Shown piece by piece: positions 18,073-26,389 of a stretch of 38,026 nucleotides of DNA (positions are counted from its first letter, which is position 1; every line of letters begins with the position of its first letter). Made by a program: the position numbers and the translations under genes. The notes beneath the pieces are model-generated. The model was given only the letters and a program-made list of their open reading frames with translations. It was not told the origin of the DNA and searched no databases. The stretch spans positions 1 to 38,026 of the forward strand of contig JACRCW010000086.1 in the NCBI GenBank assembly GCA_016218805.1, read 5' to 3'. Source of the stretch: Deltaproteobacteria bacterium (GTDB taxonomy: Bacteria > Myxococcota > JACRCW01).

Positions 18073-19431
18073 ATGACCACCGTCCTGTTGGTGGAAGATG
18101 ACGCACACCTGCGCGAGGTGATGGCCTATCAGCTCCACTCCCACGACATCCCCGTCGACGCGGTGGCCGATGGACGGCTCGCCATCCGTTTCCTTGAGGA
18201 ACAACCGAACCCAGCGCTGATCATCACCGATGTGAAGATGCCCAACGCTGATGGGTTCAAGGTGCTGGAGGCCGCGCGGCGGCTCGCGCCCCGCACGCCC
18301 GTGCTGATGTTGACAGCGTTTGGCAGCGTGGAGATGGCTGTCGAGGCCATGCGAGCCGGCGCGTTCGACTTCATCAGCAAGCCGTTCCACAAGGACCAGT
18401 TCCTTCTCACGGTGGACAAGGCGCTGGGCCACGGTCGTCTGGTCATGGAAAACGCCGAGCTGCGCGGGCGCGCGGGCTCGGACGTCGTTGCGGTATCGCC
18501 GTCCATGCGTGATGTCCTGAATCAGGCCCGGCAGGTGGCGGCCACGTCGGCCACCATCCTGCTGCTTGGCGAGAGCGGCGTAGGCAAGGAGGTGCTGGCT
18601 CACGAGATCCACCGCGCCAGCGAGCGACACGACAAGCCCTTCATCGCCCTGAACTGTGCCGCCATCCCGCGCGAATTGCTCGAGGCCGAGCTGTTCGGGT
18701 TTTCCAAGGGCGCGTTCACCGGAGCGCACAAGGAGCGCGTGGGCAAGTTCGTTGCTGCGGACGGTGGCACGTTGTTCCTGGACGAGATTGGTGACCTGGA
18801 CGACACGCTGCAGGCAAAACTGCTCCGCGTTCTGGAGCAACGCATGGTGGACGTGGTGGGTGGCGCGCCGGTGGCTGTGGACGTGCGCATTCTTGCTGCC
18901 ACCCACCAGGACCTCGCGGCACGTGTGGCAGAGAAGCGCTTCCGGCAGGACCTGTTCTACCGGCTGGCGGTCATCCCGTTGCGCATTCCGCCGCTGCGTG
19001 AGCGCCCCGAGGACATCGCCGTGCTGTTCACGCGTTTTGTTCACTCCTACTCGGGCGCCGCGCAGGTGACCGTGAGTGAGGAGTTGCTCCGCGCCGTGGT
19101 GCGGCGCCCCTGGCCGGGAAACGTGCGCGAGCTACGCAACCTCGCCGAGCGGATGGTGGCGTTGCGCAAGACCGACGCGCTGGATGTCTCCGACCTTCCC
19201 CCCGAGGACGCGCCGACGACCGTGCACCCGGGGTTCCTCCGGCTGGATCCGGCGAACATCCAGCTCCCCGAGGAGGGAGTCGCGCTGGAGGATCTGGAGC
19301 GCGCGGTGGTCATCTACGCCCTACGTCGGCACGCGTGGAACATCGCCGCGGCTGCCCGCTATCTGCGTGTGCCGCGCCACATCCTCATCTACCGCATGGA
19401 AAAATTCGGCATCACCCGGCACGGGACGTGA
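18073..19431 (+). CDS. NtrC-family sigma-54-dependent response regulator
   Basis: The 452-residue regulator has the classic three-domain layout. A receiver domain (residues 1-115) carries the phosphoacceptor D53 in IITDVKMP and K103 in FISKPF. The AAA+ sigma-54 interaction domain (about 138-370) has Walker A GESGVGKE at 166-173, the sigma-54-contacting GAFTGA loop at 213-218, Walker B (GTLFLDEIGDL) and the arginine-finger region (FRQDLFYRL). A Fis-type helix-turn-helix lies at the C-terminus (HAWNIAAAARYLRVPRHILIYRM). All catalytic elements are intact. It lies about 180 bp after the lipoprotein gene and has its own sigma-54 promoter. Eight sigma-54-like promoters and four related upstream motifs across the island make it the likely master regulator. 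The cognate kinases are probably the two in the island. Confidence 0.95.
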   Translation: MTTVLLVEDDAHLREVMAYQLHSHDIPVDAVADGRLAIRFLEEQPNPALIITDVKMPNADGFKVLEAARRLAPRTPVLMLTAFGSVEMAVEAMRAGAFDFISKPFHKDQFLLTVDKALGHGRLVMENAELRGRAGSDVVAVSPSMRDVLNQARQVAATSATILLLGESGVGKEVLAHEIHRASERHDKPFIALNCAAIPRELLEAELFGFSKGAFTGAHKERVGKFVAADGGTLFLDEIGDLDDTLQAKLLRVLEQRMVDVVGGAPVAVDVRILAATHQDLAARVAEKRFRQDLFYRLAVIPLRIPPLRERPEDIAVLFTRFVHSYSGAAQVTVSEELLRAVVRRPWPGNVRELRNLAERMVALRKTDALDVSDLPPEDAPTTVHPGFLRLDPANIQLPEEGVALEDLERAVVIYALRRHAWNIAAAARYLRVPRHILIYRMEKFGITRHGT

Positions 19432-19440
19432 CCCCTGCGC

Positions 19441-19456
19441 TGGCCCGTTCCCTGCT
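19441..19456 (+). promoter_or_regulatory. Sigma-54 promoter P4 (GMC oxidoreductase operon)
   Basis: TGGCCCGTTCCCTGCT has exact GG-N10-GC spacing and one change in each element. It starts 10 bp after the regulator stop codon. Predicted leader to the ATG at 19498 is about 30 nt, with AGGAG just before it. No copy of the shared motif is obvious upstream. Confidence 0.5.
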
Positions 19457-19497
19457 GGGCGCACGTCTGCCCCCCGCAGACAACCAGGAGCGTGACA

Positions 19498-19760
19498 TGA
19501 AGGCCCTCCTGCAGCGCAGCAGCGCCAACGTGGCCATCCAATCCGGCCCTCCCGCCCACGCGGGCGCGCGCCCTTGTATGGGCGGCGCATTTTGTCGTCA
19601 GCAAGGTGGGTCAGGAGGATCTCCCGTGGACGACGACCGCGCCGGGTGTGGCCGCGCTCGACTACCTTGGGCTGGCGGCCTCCACGCCTGCCACCGGTTT
19701 CTCCGAGAAGCAGGTGCGTCCGCAACATGGGTGAGCAGTCCGCTCCAGGCGCGTGCGTAG
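19498..19760 (+). CDS. Short ORF at head of GMC operon, possibly frameshifted
   Basis: An ATG at 19498 with AGGAG upstream and promoter P4 opens an 87-residue frame (MKALLQRSSANVAIQSG...) that ends at 19760, 3 nt before the next gene. The second half in this frame looks non-native. A neighbouring frame from about 19590 reads more like protein (LVWAAHFVVSKVGQEDLPW, APGVAALDYLGLAAS) and stops near 19735. A single extra base near CGCGCGCCC would join the two. I do not recognise the product in either reading. Confidence 0.4.
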
Positions 19761-19763
19761 GCC

Positions 19764-20354
19764 GTGGACCGCAGCACCTGGCACCCCACTCGGCGGCTGT
19801 TCCTTTGGGGCGCCGTCGTTGGCACGGGCGCCGCCACGGTCGCCGTGCATGCGTCGGGATACGGCTGGCTGGCTGGCTTCCCGGGCGAAGTCCTTGCCAC
19901 GTGGGAGGGCCACGTGGTGGCTGCGGCGGCTGAGCGCCTGCTGAACCTGCAGCAGGGCGGGCCCACGCCGTCGGACGTGGCGCGCCACGTGGATCGATTC
20001 CTCGTCGGCATGCCACCGTCCATGCACCAGGACATTCACCTGATGCTCGGCGCGCTGGAGCACGGGACACTGCCGCTCGGTCTACGGTTCTCGCGGCTCA
20101 CGCGCCTCCCCGCTGCGGACCGCGTGAACTTCCTTGCGGGATTGCCCCAGCTGGGCACGCTGATGGCGCAGGCCTATCGCGGGGTTCGCGACCTGTGTCT
20201 GCTGGGATACTGGCAGGACCCGCGCACCTGGGCGCGTATCGGCTACGGCGGTCCCTGGGGGGCCAGCACGGCCAATGGGCACGCGCGACACGTCACCGGC
20301 TACGACGCGTTGGTGGCACCTGCGGCGGCGCTCCCCAGGAGCGCGCTGCCATGA
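19764..20354 (+). CDS. Tat-exported gluconate-2-dehydrogenase-subunit-3-like protein
   Basis: The 196-residue product begins MDRSTWHPTRRLFLWGAVVG, a twin-arginine-like signal (TRRLFLWG) with a hydrophobic stretch to about residue 32. The helical body (VVAAAAERLLNLQ ... PTPSDVARHVDRFLVGMP ... FLAGLPQLGTLMAQAYRGVRDLCLLGYW) and the C-terminal GYGGPWG resemble the small subunit that partners membrane-associated GMC dehydrogenases. Its stop overlaps the ATG of the GMC gene (ATGA), which is typical of a complex. The start is GTG. The probable role is to carry the folded FAD enzyme across the membrane by hitch-hiking. The substrate is unknown. Confidence 0.75.
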   Translation: MDRSTWHPTRRLFLWGAVVGTGAATVAVHASGYGWLAGFPGEVLATWEGHVVAAAAERLLNLQQGGPTPSDVARHVDRFLVGMPPSMHQDIHLMLGALEHGTLPLGLRFSRLTRLPAADRVNFLAGLPQLGTLMAQAYRGVRDLCLLGYWQDPRTWARIGYGGPWGASTANGHARHVTGYDALVAPAAALPRSALP

Positions 20355-21872
20355 TCTACGACGCTGCCGCGCTGCCGTTGCCCTTGCGCCTCAAGGCTGA
20401 CCTCTGCGTCATTGGCTCCGGTGCCGGCGGTGGCATGGTGGCCACCGTGGCCGCGGAGGCGGGCCTGAAGGTGGTGGTGCTGGAGGCCGGGGCGCTGTGG
20501 ACGCCGGCCATGATGTCTCAGCGCGAGGAGGAGATGTTCCCGCGGCTGTTGTGGGACAACGGCAGTCGGACAACGACGGATCGCGCGGTGAAGATCCACC
20601 AGGGCCGGGGTATCGGCGGCTCCACGCTGCACAATACCTGCCTGTGCAAGCGCATTCCCGACCCGATCCTCCGCCGCTGGCAGGCAGAACGGAAGCTGGA
20701 GACGCTGGATGCGAAACGCTGGGCGGACCTCTACGGGCGCGTCGAGACGAAGCTGGCAATTGCGGATATTCCCGAGGCGCAGGTCAACCGCCACAATCGA
20801 CTGCTTTTGGACGGGGCGCGCAAGCTGGGCTGGCGCACCGGGACGCTGAAACACAACCGGACCGGGTGTGCCGCAAGCGGTTTCTGCGAGATGGGCTGCG
20901 CGTTTGACGCCAAGAACAACGTGCTCAAGACGCTGGTGCCCAGGATCGTACGGGCCGGGGCGGACCTTCTCAGCAACTGCCAGGCGGTCCGGGTTACGCA
21001 CGGCGCGGCCGGCGTGACCGGCGTGGACGCGGTGGCGGTGCACGCGCGGAACGCATGAGCCAATGGCAGCGGTGCGCGTGGACGCCCCGCGGGTATGCCT
21101 GTCGGCCTCCGCCACGGCGACCGCAGCGCTGTGGCTCCGGTCGTCGCTGCCCGCGCCGGCGGGGACGGTTGGTGAAAACCTGCACATCCACCCGGCCGTG
21201 GTGGTGGCGGGAGATTTCGCCGAGCCGGTCAATGCGTGGCAGGGCATTCCGCAGTCCGCGGAATGCACGGAGTGGTTGGACTTCGAGCGTACCGACGGAC
21301 ATTCCGCGTGGATCGTGCCTGCGTTTGCGCATCCGGTCGGAACGGCAACGCTGGTACCCGGCCACGCGATGGCCCACGCCGCGCTCATGGAACGCTACCC
21401 GCATCTCGGCGTGCTGGCGGCCATGGTGCACGACGACACCACGGGAACGGTACGGCCCGACGGCGACCTCGGTCTTGCCATCGACTACTGGCCCAATGCG
21501 CGGGACCGCGGCGAGCTGGCGCTTGGTCTATGGGCAAGCGCCAGGCTGCTGTTTGCCGCCGGGGCGCGTCGGGTGGTCGTTCCCGCCCACCCCGCTGTTG
21601 AACTGCACAACGAGGCCGCCGCAGAACGGCTCCGGGGGCTGCCTTTGGAGAGGGGGATGATGGACGTTGTGGCTGTGCATCCGATGAGCACGGTGCCCAT
21701 GGGCGACGATCCGCGCACGGCAGCCGTGCGCAGCGACGGCCGTCATCACGGGCTGCGCGGCTTGTGGGTGGCGCACGGCTCACTGTTCCCGACCTCGATC
21801 GGCGGGCCGCCCCAATGGTCCGTGTACGCGCTTGGCCTGCACGTCGCGGAAGCACTCGTTGCCATGGGATAG
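20351..21872 (+). pseudogene. GMC-family oxidoreductase, split by one frameshift
   Basis: The first half (to 21058) has the FAD-binding motif VIGSGAGGGMVATVAAEAG, the GMC signature GRGIGGSTLHNTCLCKRIPD, and Cys-containing TGCAASGFCEMGCAFDAKN, as in alcohol/gluconate-type GMC enzymes. The second half (from about 21056) continues in another frame with VRVDAPRVCLSASATATAALW, VGENLHIHPAVVVAG and the C-terminal active region HPMSTVPMGDDP ... GLWVAHGSLFPTSIGGPPQWS. One extra base near GCATGAGCCAATGG would join the halves, giving about 505 residues. The enzyme would oxidise an alcohol or sugar in the periplasm with the small Tat subunit encoded upstream. It may be intact if the shift is a sequencing error. 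Confidence 0.82.
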
Positions 21873-21960
21873 CCGCCGCGCGAGGGCAGCGCGCGATCGC
21901 CGGTGCGTCAGGAAACCAACGCGTGTAACGCGCGTGCTCCGCGGATGCGCTGAAAGCGGG

Positions 21961-21994
21961 GAATAGTCACCGAAGACTGGCGAATAGTCTTCAA
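21961..21994. promoter_or_regulatory. Upstream activator site B (two GAATAGTC copies)
   Basis: GAATAGTC occurs at 21961-21968 and again at 21982-21989, 21 bp (two turns) apart. The second lies within an inverted repeat GAAGACT-N7-AGTCTTC. The site centre is about 60 bp upstream of the P5 -24 element. Confidence 0.55.
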
Positions 21995-22032
21995 CCAGGG
22001 CGCGCGGCACACCGGGAACGCGGCCGTCCTGT

Positions 22033-22048
22033 TGGCACGCTGTTGGCT
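22033..22048 (+). promoter_or_regulatory. Sigma-54 promoter P5 (MYXO-CTERM lipoprotein)
   Basis: TGGCACGCTGTTGGCT has a perfect -24 element and exact GG-N10-GC spacing, with a TGGC -12. The start codon is 85 nt after the -12 C. Confidence 0.6.
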
Positions 22049-22131
22049 GATGGGGCGCACGCCGCCCAGTGCGGGCGGTGGAGCCGCGCCAGAGCGGACG
22101 GCTGGCCACGACAAAGAAGAGGACGGCGGCG

Positions 22132-24555
22132 ATGGTGGCTCATGGCAAGTACCTTCTGTGCGGCGTTTCCCTGTTGGCGGCATGTGCCGATCCGGTGGAC
22201 CTGCCGCTGGGGCAGCGCGAGTTGGATGTGTTCTTCCGTCACAGCGATTGGCGTCCGCGGACCGACACGCGCGTGGACGTGACCCAGGCTCCACCGTCGA
22301 AAGTGGAGCGCTTCGCAGTCTCCACGGTCGTCGGCGAGGTCAAGGTCATTGAGGGCGACAGCACCAACGTGTCGGCGTTGGCTGGCCAGGGAGGCAGCGG
22401 GTTCGGCCTGCGCATGGACCAGGGACGTCAGGATCTTCCGCGCATCACGCGCCAGGTGGTCGAGGAGGAGGGCGACCATTTCGACTTCATCGTCGTGTTT
22501 CCGTCGTTCGATGACCTGTCCAACCCGGGATTCGCGTACTTCTCCACGATCAAGGCAACGGAGTCTGGCACCGGCCAGGAGCCGGTGGACATGAGCGACC
22601 TATTTGGCTCAGCGGGGAGACTGCAGGGATTTCTCAACATGAACCGTCCCGGCGCGTACACCCAGGTGGACGGCCTGCCGATCACCAACGAGGCTTCCGC
22701 CGCCTACCCGATCATGGGTCAGGAACTCACCCACCGCTGGCTCGCCTTTGCAATGGTGCGGAAGGACGGCCTGGACAACGGCCAGGTGAGCGATGTGCTG
22801 CTGGGGCGCGACGCGGCGCACTGGTCCGCGCTCATGCACACCGGACCCGCCAACATGAACGGTGAGGTGTACACGTCCGTGCAGGACGGGATTGCGTGGA
22901 AGGACAATGGCAACGGCACATTCACCGCGGTGGAGGTCTTCAGTGACCAGCAGTTCAACATTTCGCCGCGTGCGCGTTTCTCCACACTTGACCTGTACTT
23001 GATGGGCTTCAACGCCGTTGAGGAAGTTGACCCGTTCTTTGTGATCACCGGCGCACGCTACGGGGGGCAAGCCGTGACTGCCACCAGCGTGCTGCGCCGC
23101 GGGCTCACGGTGTCGGGTGCGCGCGTCGACCTGGGGGTGGAGCACGTCATCGCGGCGCTGGGGCCGCGCTCGCCGTCCAGCGCGGAGGCGCCCAAGGACT
23201 TCAACATTGCGATGGTCGTCATCACGCAGCCGGGCCAGACCGCCGCCGACGTCCAGGCGCTGGCGGAGGACGTGGACGCGTTCCGCCTCACGTGGGAGCA
23301 GAAGTTCAGCGCGTGGACGGGCGGCCGCGCATCCGTGTGCACCGCGCTGTCCGGCAACTGCGCCACGGCCCGGCTCAAGCTGCACGCGCCGCGGATCGCG
23401 GGCGCAACCGCAACAAGCCCGCCCATGCCAGGACGCCCGCTCAGCGTGGAAGTCGTCGTGGAGAACGCGGGCACGGCCGACTCGGTGGTGGCCACGCTGT
23501 CCCTGGCCACCGAGGACGGCGCGGTCACGCCGGCCGAGCAAAACGTTGCCACCCTGGCCCCCGGAGAAGCGCGCGCGCTGTCGTTCACCGTCACCCCGCA
23601 CGCCACGCTGGCCTGCGGCAGTTTGCTGACCATGGCGGCAACGCTGACCCCTGATGGCGTACGTCCGTTGCGGCGGACCGCGGCCGTCCCGCTTGGTTTG
23701 CGCACGGCGTTTGAGAATACGCTGGAAACGGACCCCGGCTGGACGGTGAACCCCGACGGGACCGACGCGGCAGCGCACGGAGTCTGGGCGTGGGGCGTGC
23801 CGCAACGCACGGACCTCCGCCGATACGGAGCCTCGCAGATCATCGGCCAGCCGGGGGAGGACGCATCCCCCGTTGGAGACCGCGGGTTCTTCACGGATCC
23901 CGGGACGGAGGGCGCGGACCCCGAGGACATCGGGCTGAATGACGTGGATGACGGTGTGACCACGGTCCAGTCCGAGGCCATGGACGTGGGCGGCCTGATC
24001 GACCCGGTCCTGCGGTGGCGGACCTGGCACTCGGCGCTTGTCATTGATGTCCAGGCCGGGGAACTGCGGCTGGGCGTGGGCGACGACTTGGTAACGTTGC
24101 TGAGCGTGGATGAAGGGGATTGGATCGAAGTCGACCGGGACGACACCAACGAGTTCACGTGGCGGGAGAAGAGCGTGCGCCTGGCGGATGTTGCCGCGAC
24201 GGCGCGAACGGTCAGACTCCGCTTCGTCGTCGGCGACATGGGCGATGAGCAGAACGTCGTTGAGGCGGGCGTGGACGACGTGGTCATCACGGAGCTTGCC
24301 GACGGGTGCCCCGGCACGGAACCTCTACCCGCGGATGGCGGCGTGGCTGCGCCGGACGCCGGCGGCTCACCTGCTGATGGGAGAGGCGGCGCGCTTGCCT
24401 GGAAATGCGCGTGCGCATTGGCCGGCGGCGGAACCTCCTGGGCATCCGTGGCGGTGATGGCGGGCGTGATTGCCCTTCTGCGCCGGCGGCGGCGCAGCAC
24501 TGGGGCGCTGCCCACATGCGCACGCGTTTCCGGGAGGTCTGCAATGGGCTCGTGA
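22132..24555 (+). CDS. Large surface lipoprotein with degenerate metalloprotease motif and MYXO-CTERM-like tail
   Basis: The 807-residue product has a lipobox (LLAAC, Cys18). A domain at about residues 60-420 has the layout of secreted zinc proteases, but the expected HExxH reads QELTH (Q197, H201; IMGQELTHRW), so proteolysis is doubtful. Next are a CARDB/Ig-like domain (PGRPLSVEVVVENAGTADSVVATLSL) and a beta-rich region like those before surface anchors (EDIGLNDVDDGVTTVQSEAMDVGG). The C-terminus, KCACALAGGG, hydrophobic VAVMAGVIALL, then RRRRR, resembles the MYXO-CTERM sorting signal, with an odd extra 19-residue tail. The start follows AGAAGAGGA and fits the lipobox. It is probably displayed on the cell surface. 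An island sigma-54 promoter precedes it. Confidence 0.8.
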   Translation: MVAHGKYLLCGVSLLAACADPVDLPLGQRELDVFFRHSDWRPRTDTRVDVTQAPPSKVERFAVSTVVGEVKVIEGDSTNVSALAGQGGSGFGLRMDQGRQDLPRITRQVVEEEGDHFDFIVVFPSFDDLSNPGFAYFSTIKATESGTGQEPVDMSDLFGSAGRLQGFLNMNRPGAYTQVDGLPITNEASAAYPIMGQELTHRWLAFAMVRKDGLDNGQVSDVLLGRDAAHWSALMHTGPANMNGEVYTSVQDGIAWKDNGNGTFTAVEVFSDQQFNISPRARFSTLDLYLMGFNAVEEVDPFFVITGARYGGQAVTATSVLRRGLTVSGARVDLGVEHVIAALGPRSPSSAEAPKDFNIAMVVITQPGQTAADVQALAEDVDAFRLTWEQKFSAWTGGRASVCTALSGNCATARLKLHAPRIAGATATSPPMPGRPLSVEVVVENAGTADSVVATLSLATEDGAVTPAEQNVATLAPGEARALSFTVTPHATLACGSLLTMAATLTPDGVRPLRRTAAVPLGLRTAFENTLETDPGWTVNPDGTDAAAHGVWAWGVPQRTDLRRYGASQIIGQPGEDASPVGDRGFFTDPGTEGADPEDIGLNDVDDGVTTVQSEAMDVGGLIDPVLRWRTWHSALVIDVQAGELRLGVGDDLVTLLSVDEGDWIEVDRDDTNEFTWREKSVRLADVAATARTVRLRFVVGDMGDEQNVVEAGVDDVVITELADGCPGTEPLPADGGVAAPDAGGSPADGRGGALAWKCACALAGGGTSWASVAVMAGVIALLRRRRRSTGALPTCARVSGRSAMGS

Positions 24556-24575
24556 CACCAGGCTCAGTGTTGCGG

Positions 24576-24857
24576 CTACTGGATGATGAGCACACCGGTA
24601 ACCATGTCCATACCGCACGCGAAACGCAGCGTCCCGGCGGCGCGCGGCGCGAGGTGGATCTCAACCGGTTGACCCAATGGCAACTCGTTGTGGACGCCAA
24701 CCTCCTTGATGACGATCTCCTTCACGCAGGCCTTCTCCGTCTTGCGAGTGACCACCAGATGAATCGCCTCGCCGCGAGCCACCCGGACTTCGCGCGGGAC
24801 GAATCCCGCTGACGTGACCGCAAGATCGATCCGCCGGGTCCCGGCCCGGCCCGCCAC
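24576..24857 (-). CDS. Short cupredoxin-like domain protein
   Basis: The 93-residue product fits a single cupredoxin-like beta-barrel: RIDLAVTSAGFVPREVRVARGEAIHLVVTR ... KACVKEIVIKE ... LPLGQPVEIHL ... GTLRFACGMDMVTGVLIIQ. The Cys in KACVKE and the FACGMDM loop sit where cupredoxin-type proteins bind copper. No signal peptide is encoded: an in-frame TAA lies 14 codons upstream of the GTG start, so the protein is either cytoplasmic or has lost its N-terminus. A junction appears near 24,870-24,890, where the divergent GGDEF remnant also begins. Periplasmic copper trafficking would fit the island, but export is not shown. Confidence 0.7.
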   Translation of the reverse strand: MAGRAGTRRIDLAVTSAGFVPREVRVARGEAIHLVVTRKTEKACVKEIVIKEVGVHNELPLGQPVEIHLAPRAAGTLRFACGMDMVTGVLIIQ

Positions 24858-25329
24858 CGCGGCCAGTGAATCGGCGCGCCGACGCTGGAGGTGCGCTTAC
24901 GAGCAGCGTCTCGGCGAGGAAATCCGCCGCGCGCGCCGTTTTGATCGTCCGCTGGCCGTTGCGGTGCTTGACCTCGTGCAGTTCGCCGCCCGGAACCGTG
25001 CACTGGACCAGCTGGCTGCGGGCCGCGCGCTCCGGGAACTGGCGGACCGCCTCCGCGCCCAGTTGCGTGCCCACGACGTTGTCGCGCGGTTCTGTGCCGA
25101 CGAGTTCTGCGTGCTCATGCCCGACACCAGCGTGGATGCGGCGCACGTGGCGCTGGAGCGGATGGCGGGGGCGCTGCACTCCTTGTCGCCACCGGTCTCT
25201 GCATCCCCCCCATGCGCGCTGGGCGTCGGCCTGAGTGTCCTGGAGCCGGGGGATGATGTTGCAACGCTGGTGAAACGCGCCCAGGACGCCTTGGAGGCCG
25301 CAAAGCACCACGGCGACGGCGGACGCTGA
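24814..25329 (+). pseudogene. N-terminally truncated, degenerate GGDEF domain
   Basis: From about residue 28 the frame matches a diguanylate cyclase domain: YEQRLGEEIRRARRFDRPLA, then VAVLDLVQFAARN (usually DLDxFKxxND), LRELADRLRAQLRAHDVVARF, then CADEFCVLMPDTS where GGDEF should be. The conserved start (D-x-LTGLxNRR) is missing, and the first residues are antisense to the cupredoxin gene, so the true start is unclear. The changed Mg/GTP residues predict no cyclase activity; it could still be a c-di-GMP-related regulator or simply a remnant. It converges on the second kinase gene. Confidence 0.65.
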
Positions 25330-25355
25330 ACCCTCGCATCGCCCGGCTCCGGGCA

Positions 25356-26389
25356 TCAGCGGGTGATCACATCCGGACGCCTTCCCGGGAGCCAGACACG
25401 GAACGTGGTGCCGACTCCGGGCGTGCTCGACATGTCCACCGTGCCGCCATGCTCCTCAATGATCCGCTTGCAGATGGAGAGTCCGAGTCCGGTACCCCTG
25501 TCCTCCGGTTTTGTGGTGAAGAATGCCTCGAAAACCCTCCGTTGAAGATGCGCGGGAATTCCCGTTCCTGAGTCTGTCACCTCTGTTGCCACCCCCCGCC
25601 GGCGTGGGCCGTGGTGACCGCGAGGTGGCCTCCGGTCTCCATGGCGTCCAGGGCGTTTCTGAACAGGTTCATGAAGACCTGCAGCAGTTCAGCGCGGTTG
25701 CCCTCAACGGACGACTGAGTGGCACCGAGACCAAGGCTGACCCGCACTCCCTGCGCGGCGAACGCGGTGGAGTTCAACCGGATGCCGTCCTGGAGGACTT
25801 CGTGGAGGTCCAGCACTGCCCGCTCTCCGCTGGTGACCCGGGAGAACCGGCGGACCGATTGGACGAGCGCGCGCAGTCGTTGCAACTGCTCGCACACGTC
25901 GGCCCACGGGCTGCTCGCCCGCTCGGAGGGGACGATCTCGTCGAGTTCGGCGTGGGCAAGCAGCATCAACCCGGCCAGGTAGCCGTTAACGTCGTGAATC
26001 ACAGTCCCTGCCATCAGGCCAAGCGTGGCCATCCGGTTGGCATGCTGCAGCTGGCGGAAGCTCTCCTGCAGTTCGCCATTGGCTTCGCACAGCGCAGACG
26101 ACTGCCGGTGCAGCGCGTCGGTCCGCTCCCGCAGGGAGGCCATCGCCAGTCCCACGGCCGTACCAAGCAACGCTCCCAACAGGATGAACGCCGTCCACCA
26201 TGGCAGGAGTACCGGGCGGAACGCATCGCGCACAGACGCCAACAAGGAGTGCTGCATCTGGTGGCACACCATGGCGTCCAGGTCCGCATGGGTCAGGTGG
26301 AACAGCACCATGGAAAACGGGGACAGCACAAAGTACCCCACGGCTGCTCCCACCAGGCCGGACTGGAGGAGGTGAATCCCCCGCTTCAT
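25356..26389 (-). pseudogene. Second sensor histidine kinase, frameshifted in a G run
   Basis: The first frame (ATG at 26389) gives two membrane helices (VGAAVGYFVLSPFSMVLF and WTAFILLGALLGTAVGLAM) with FHLTHADLDAMVCHQMQHSLL between them, a His/Met/Cys-rich likely metal sensor. The H-box is IHDVNGYLAGLMLL, an unusual HDVNG variant, and the N-box is VFMNLFRNALDAMETGG. The catalytic end (VTDSGTGIP, FEAFFTTK, RGTGLGLSICKRIIEEHGG) is in another frame after a run of six G (+ strand C, 25592-25597). One more G would restore a protein of about 344 residues. The start overlaps the SRPBCC stop (4 bp), so it belongs to the P6 operon. A homopolymer sequencing error is quite possible. Confidence 0.85.

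Noticed and set aside
17803..19044. Long minus-strand frame opposite the response regulator
   Set aside because: The regulator on the plus strand has all catalytic motifs; the antisense frame has none.
24555..25356. A functional diguanylate cyclase
   Set aside because: The domain lacks its N-terminal start, and both the Mg-binding and GGDEF motifs are altered.
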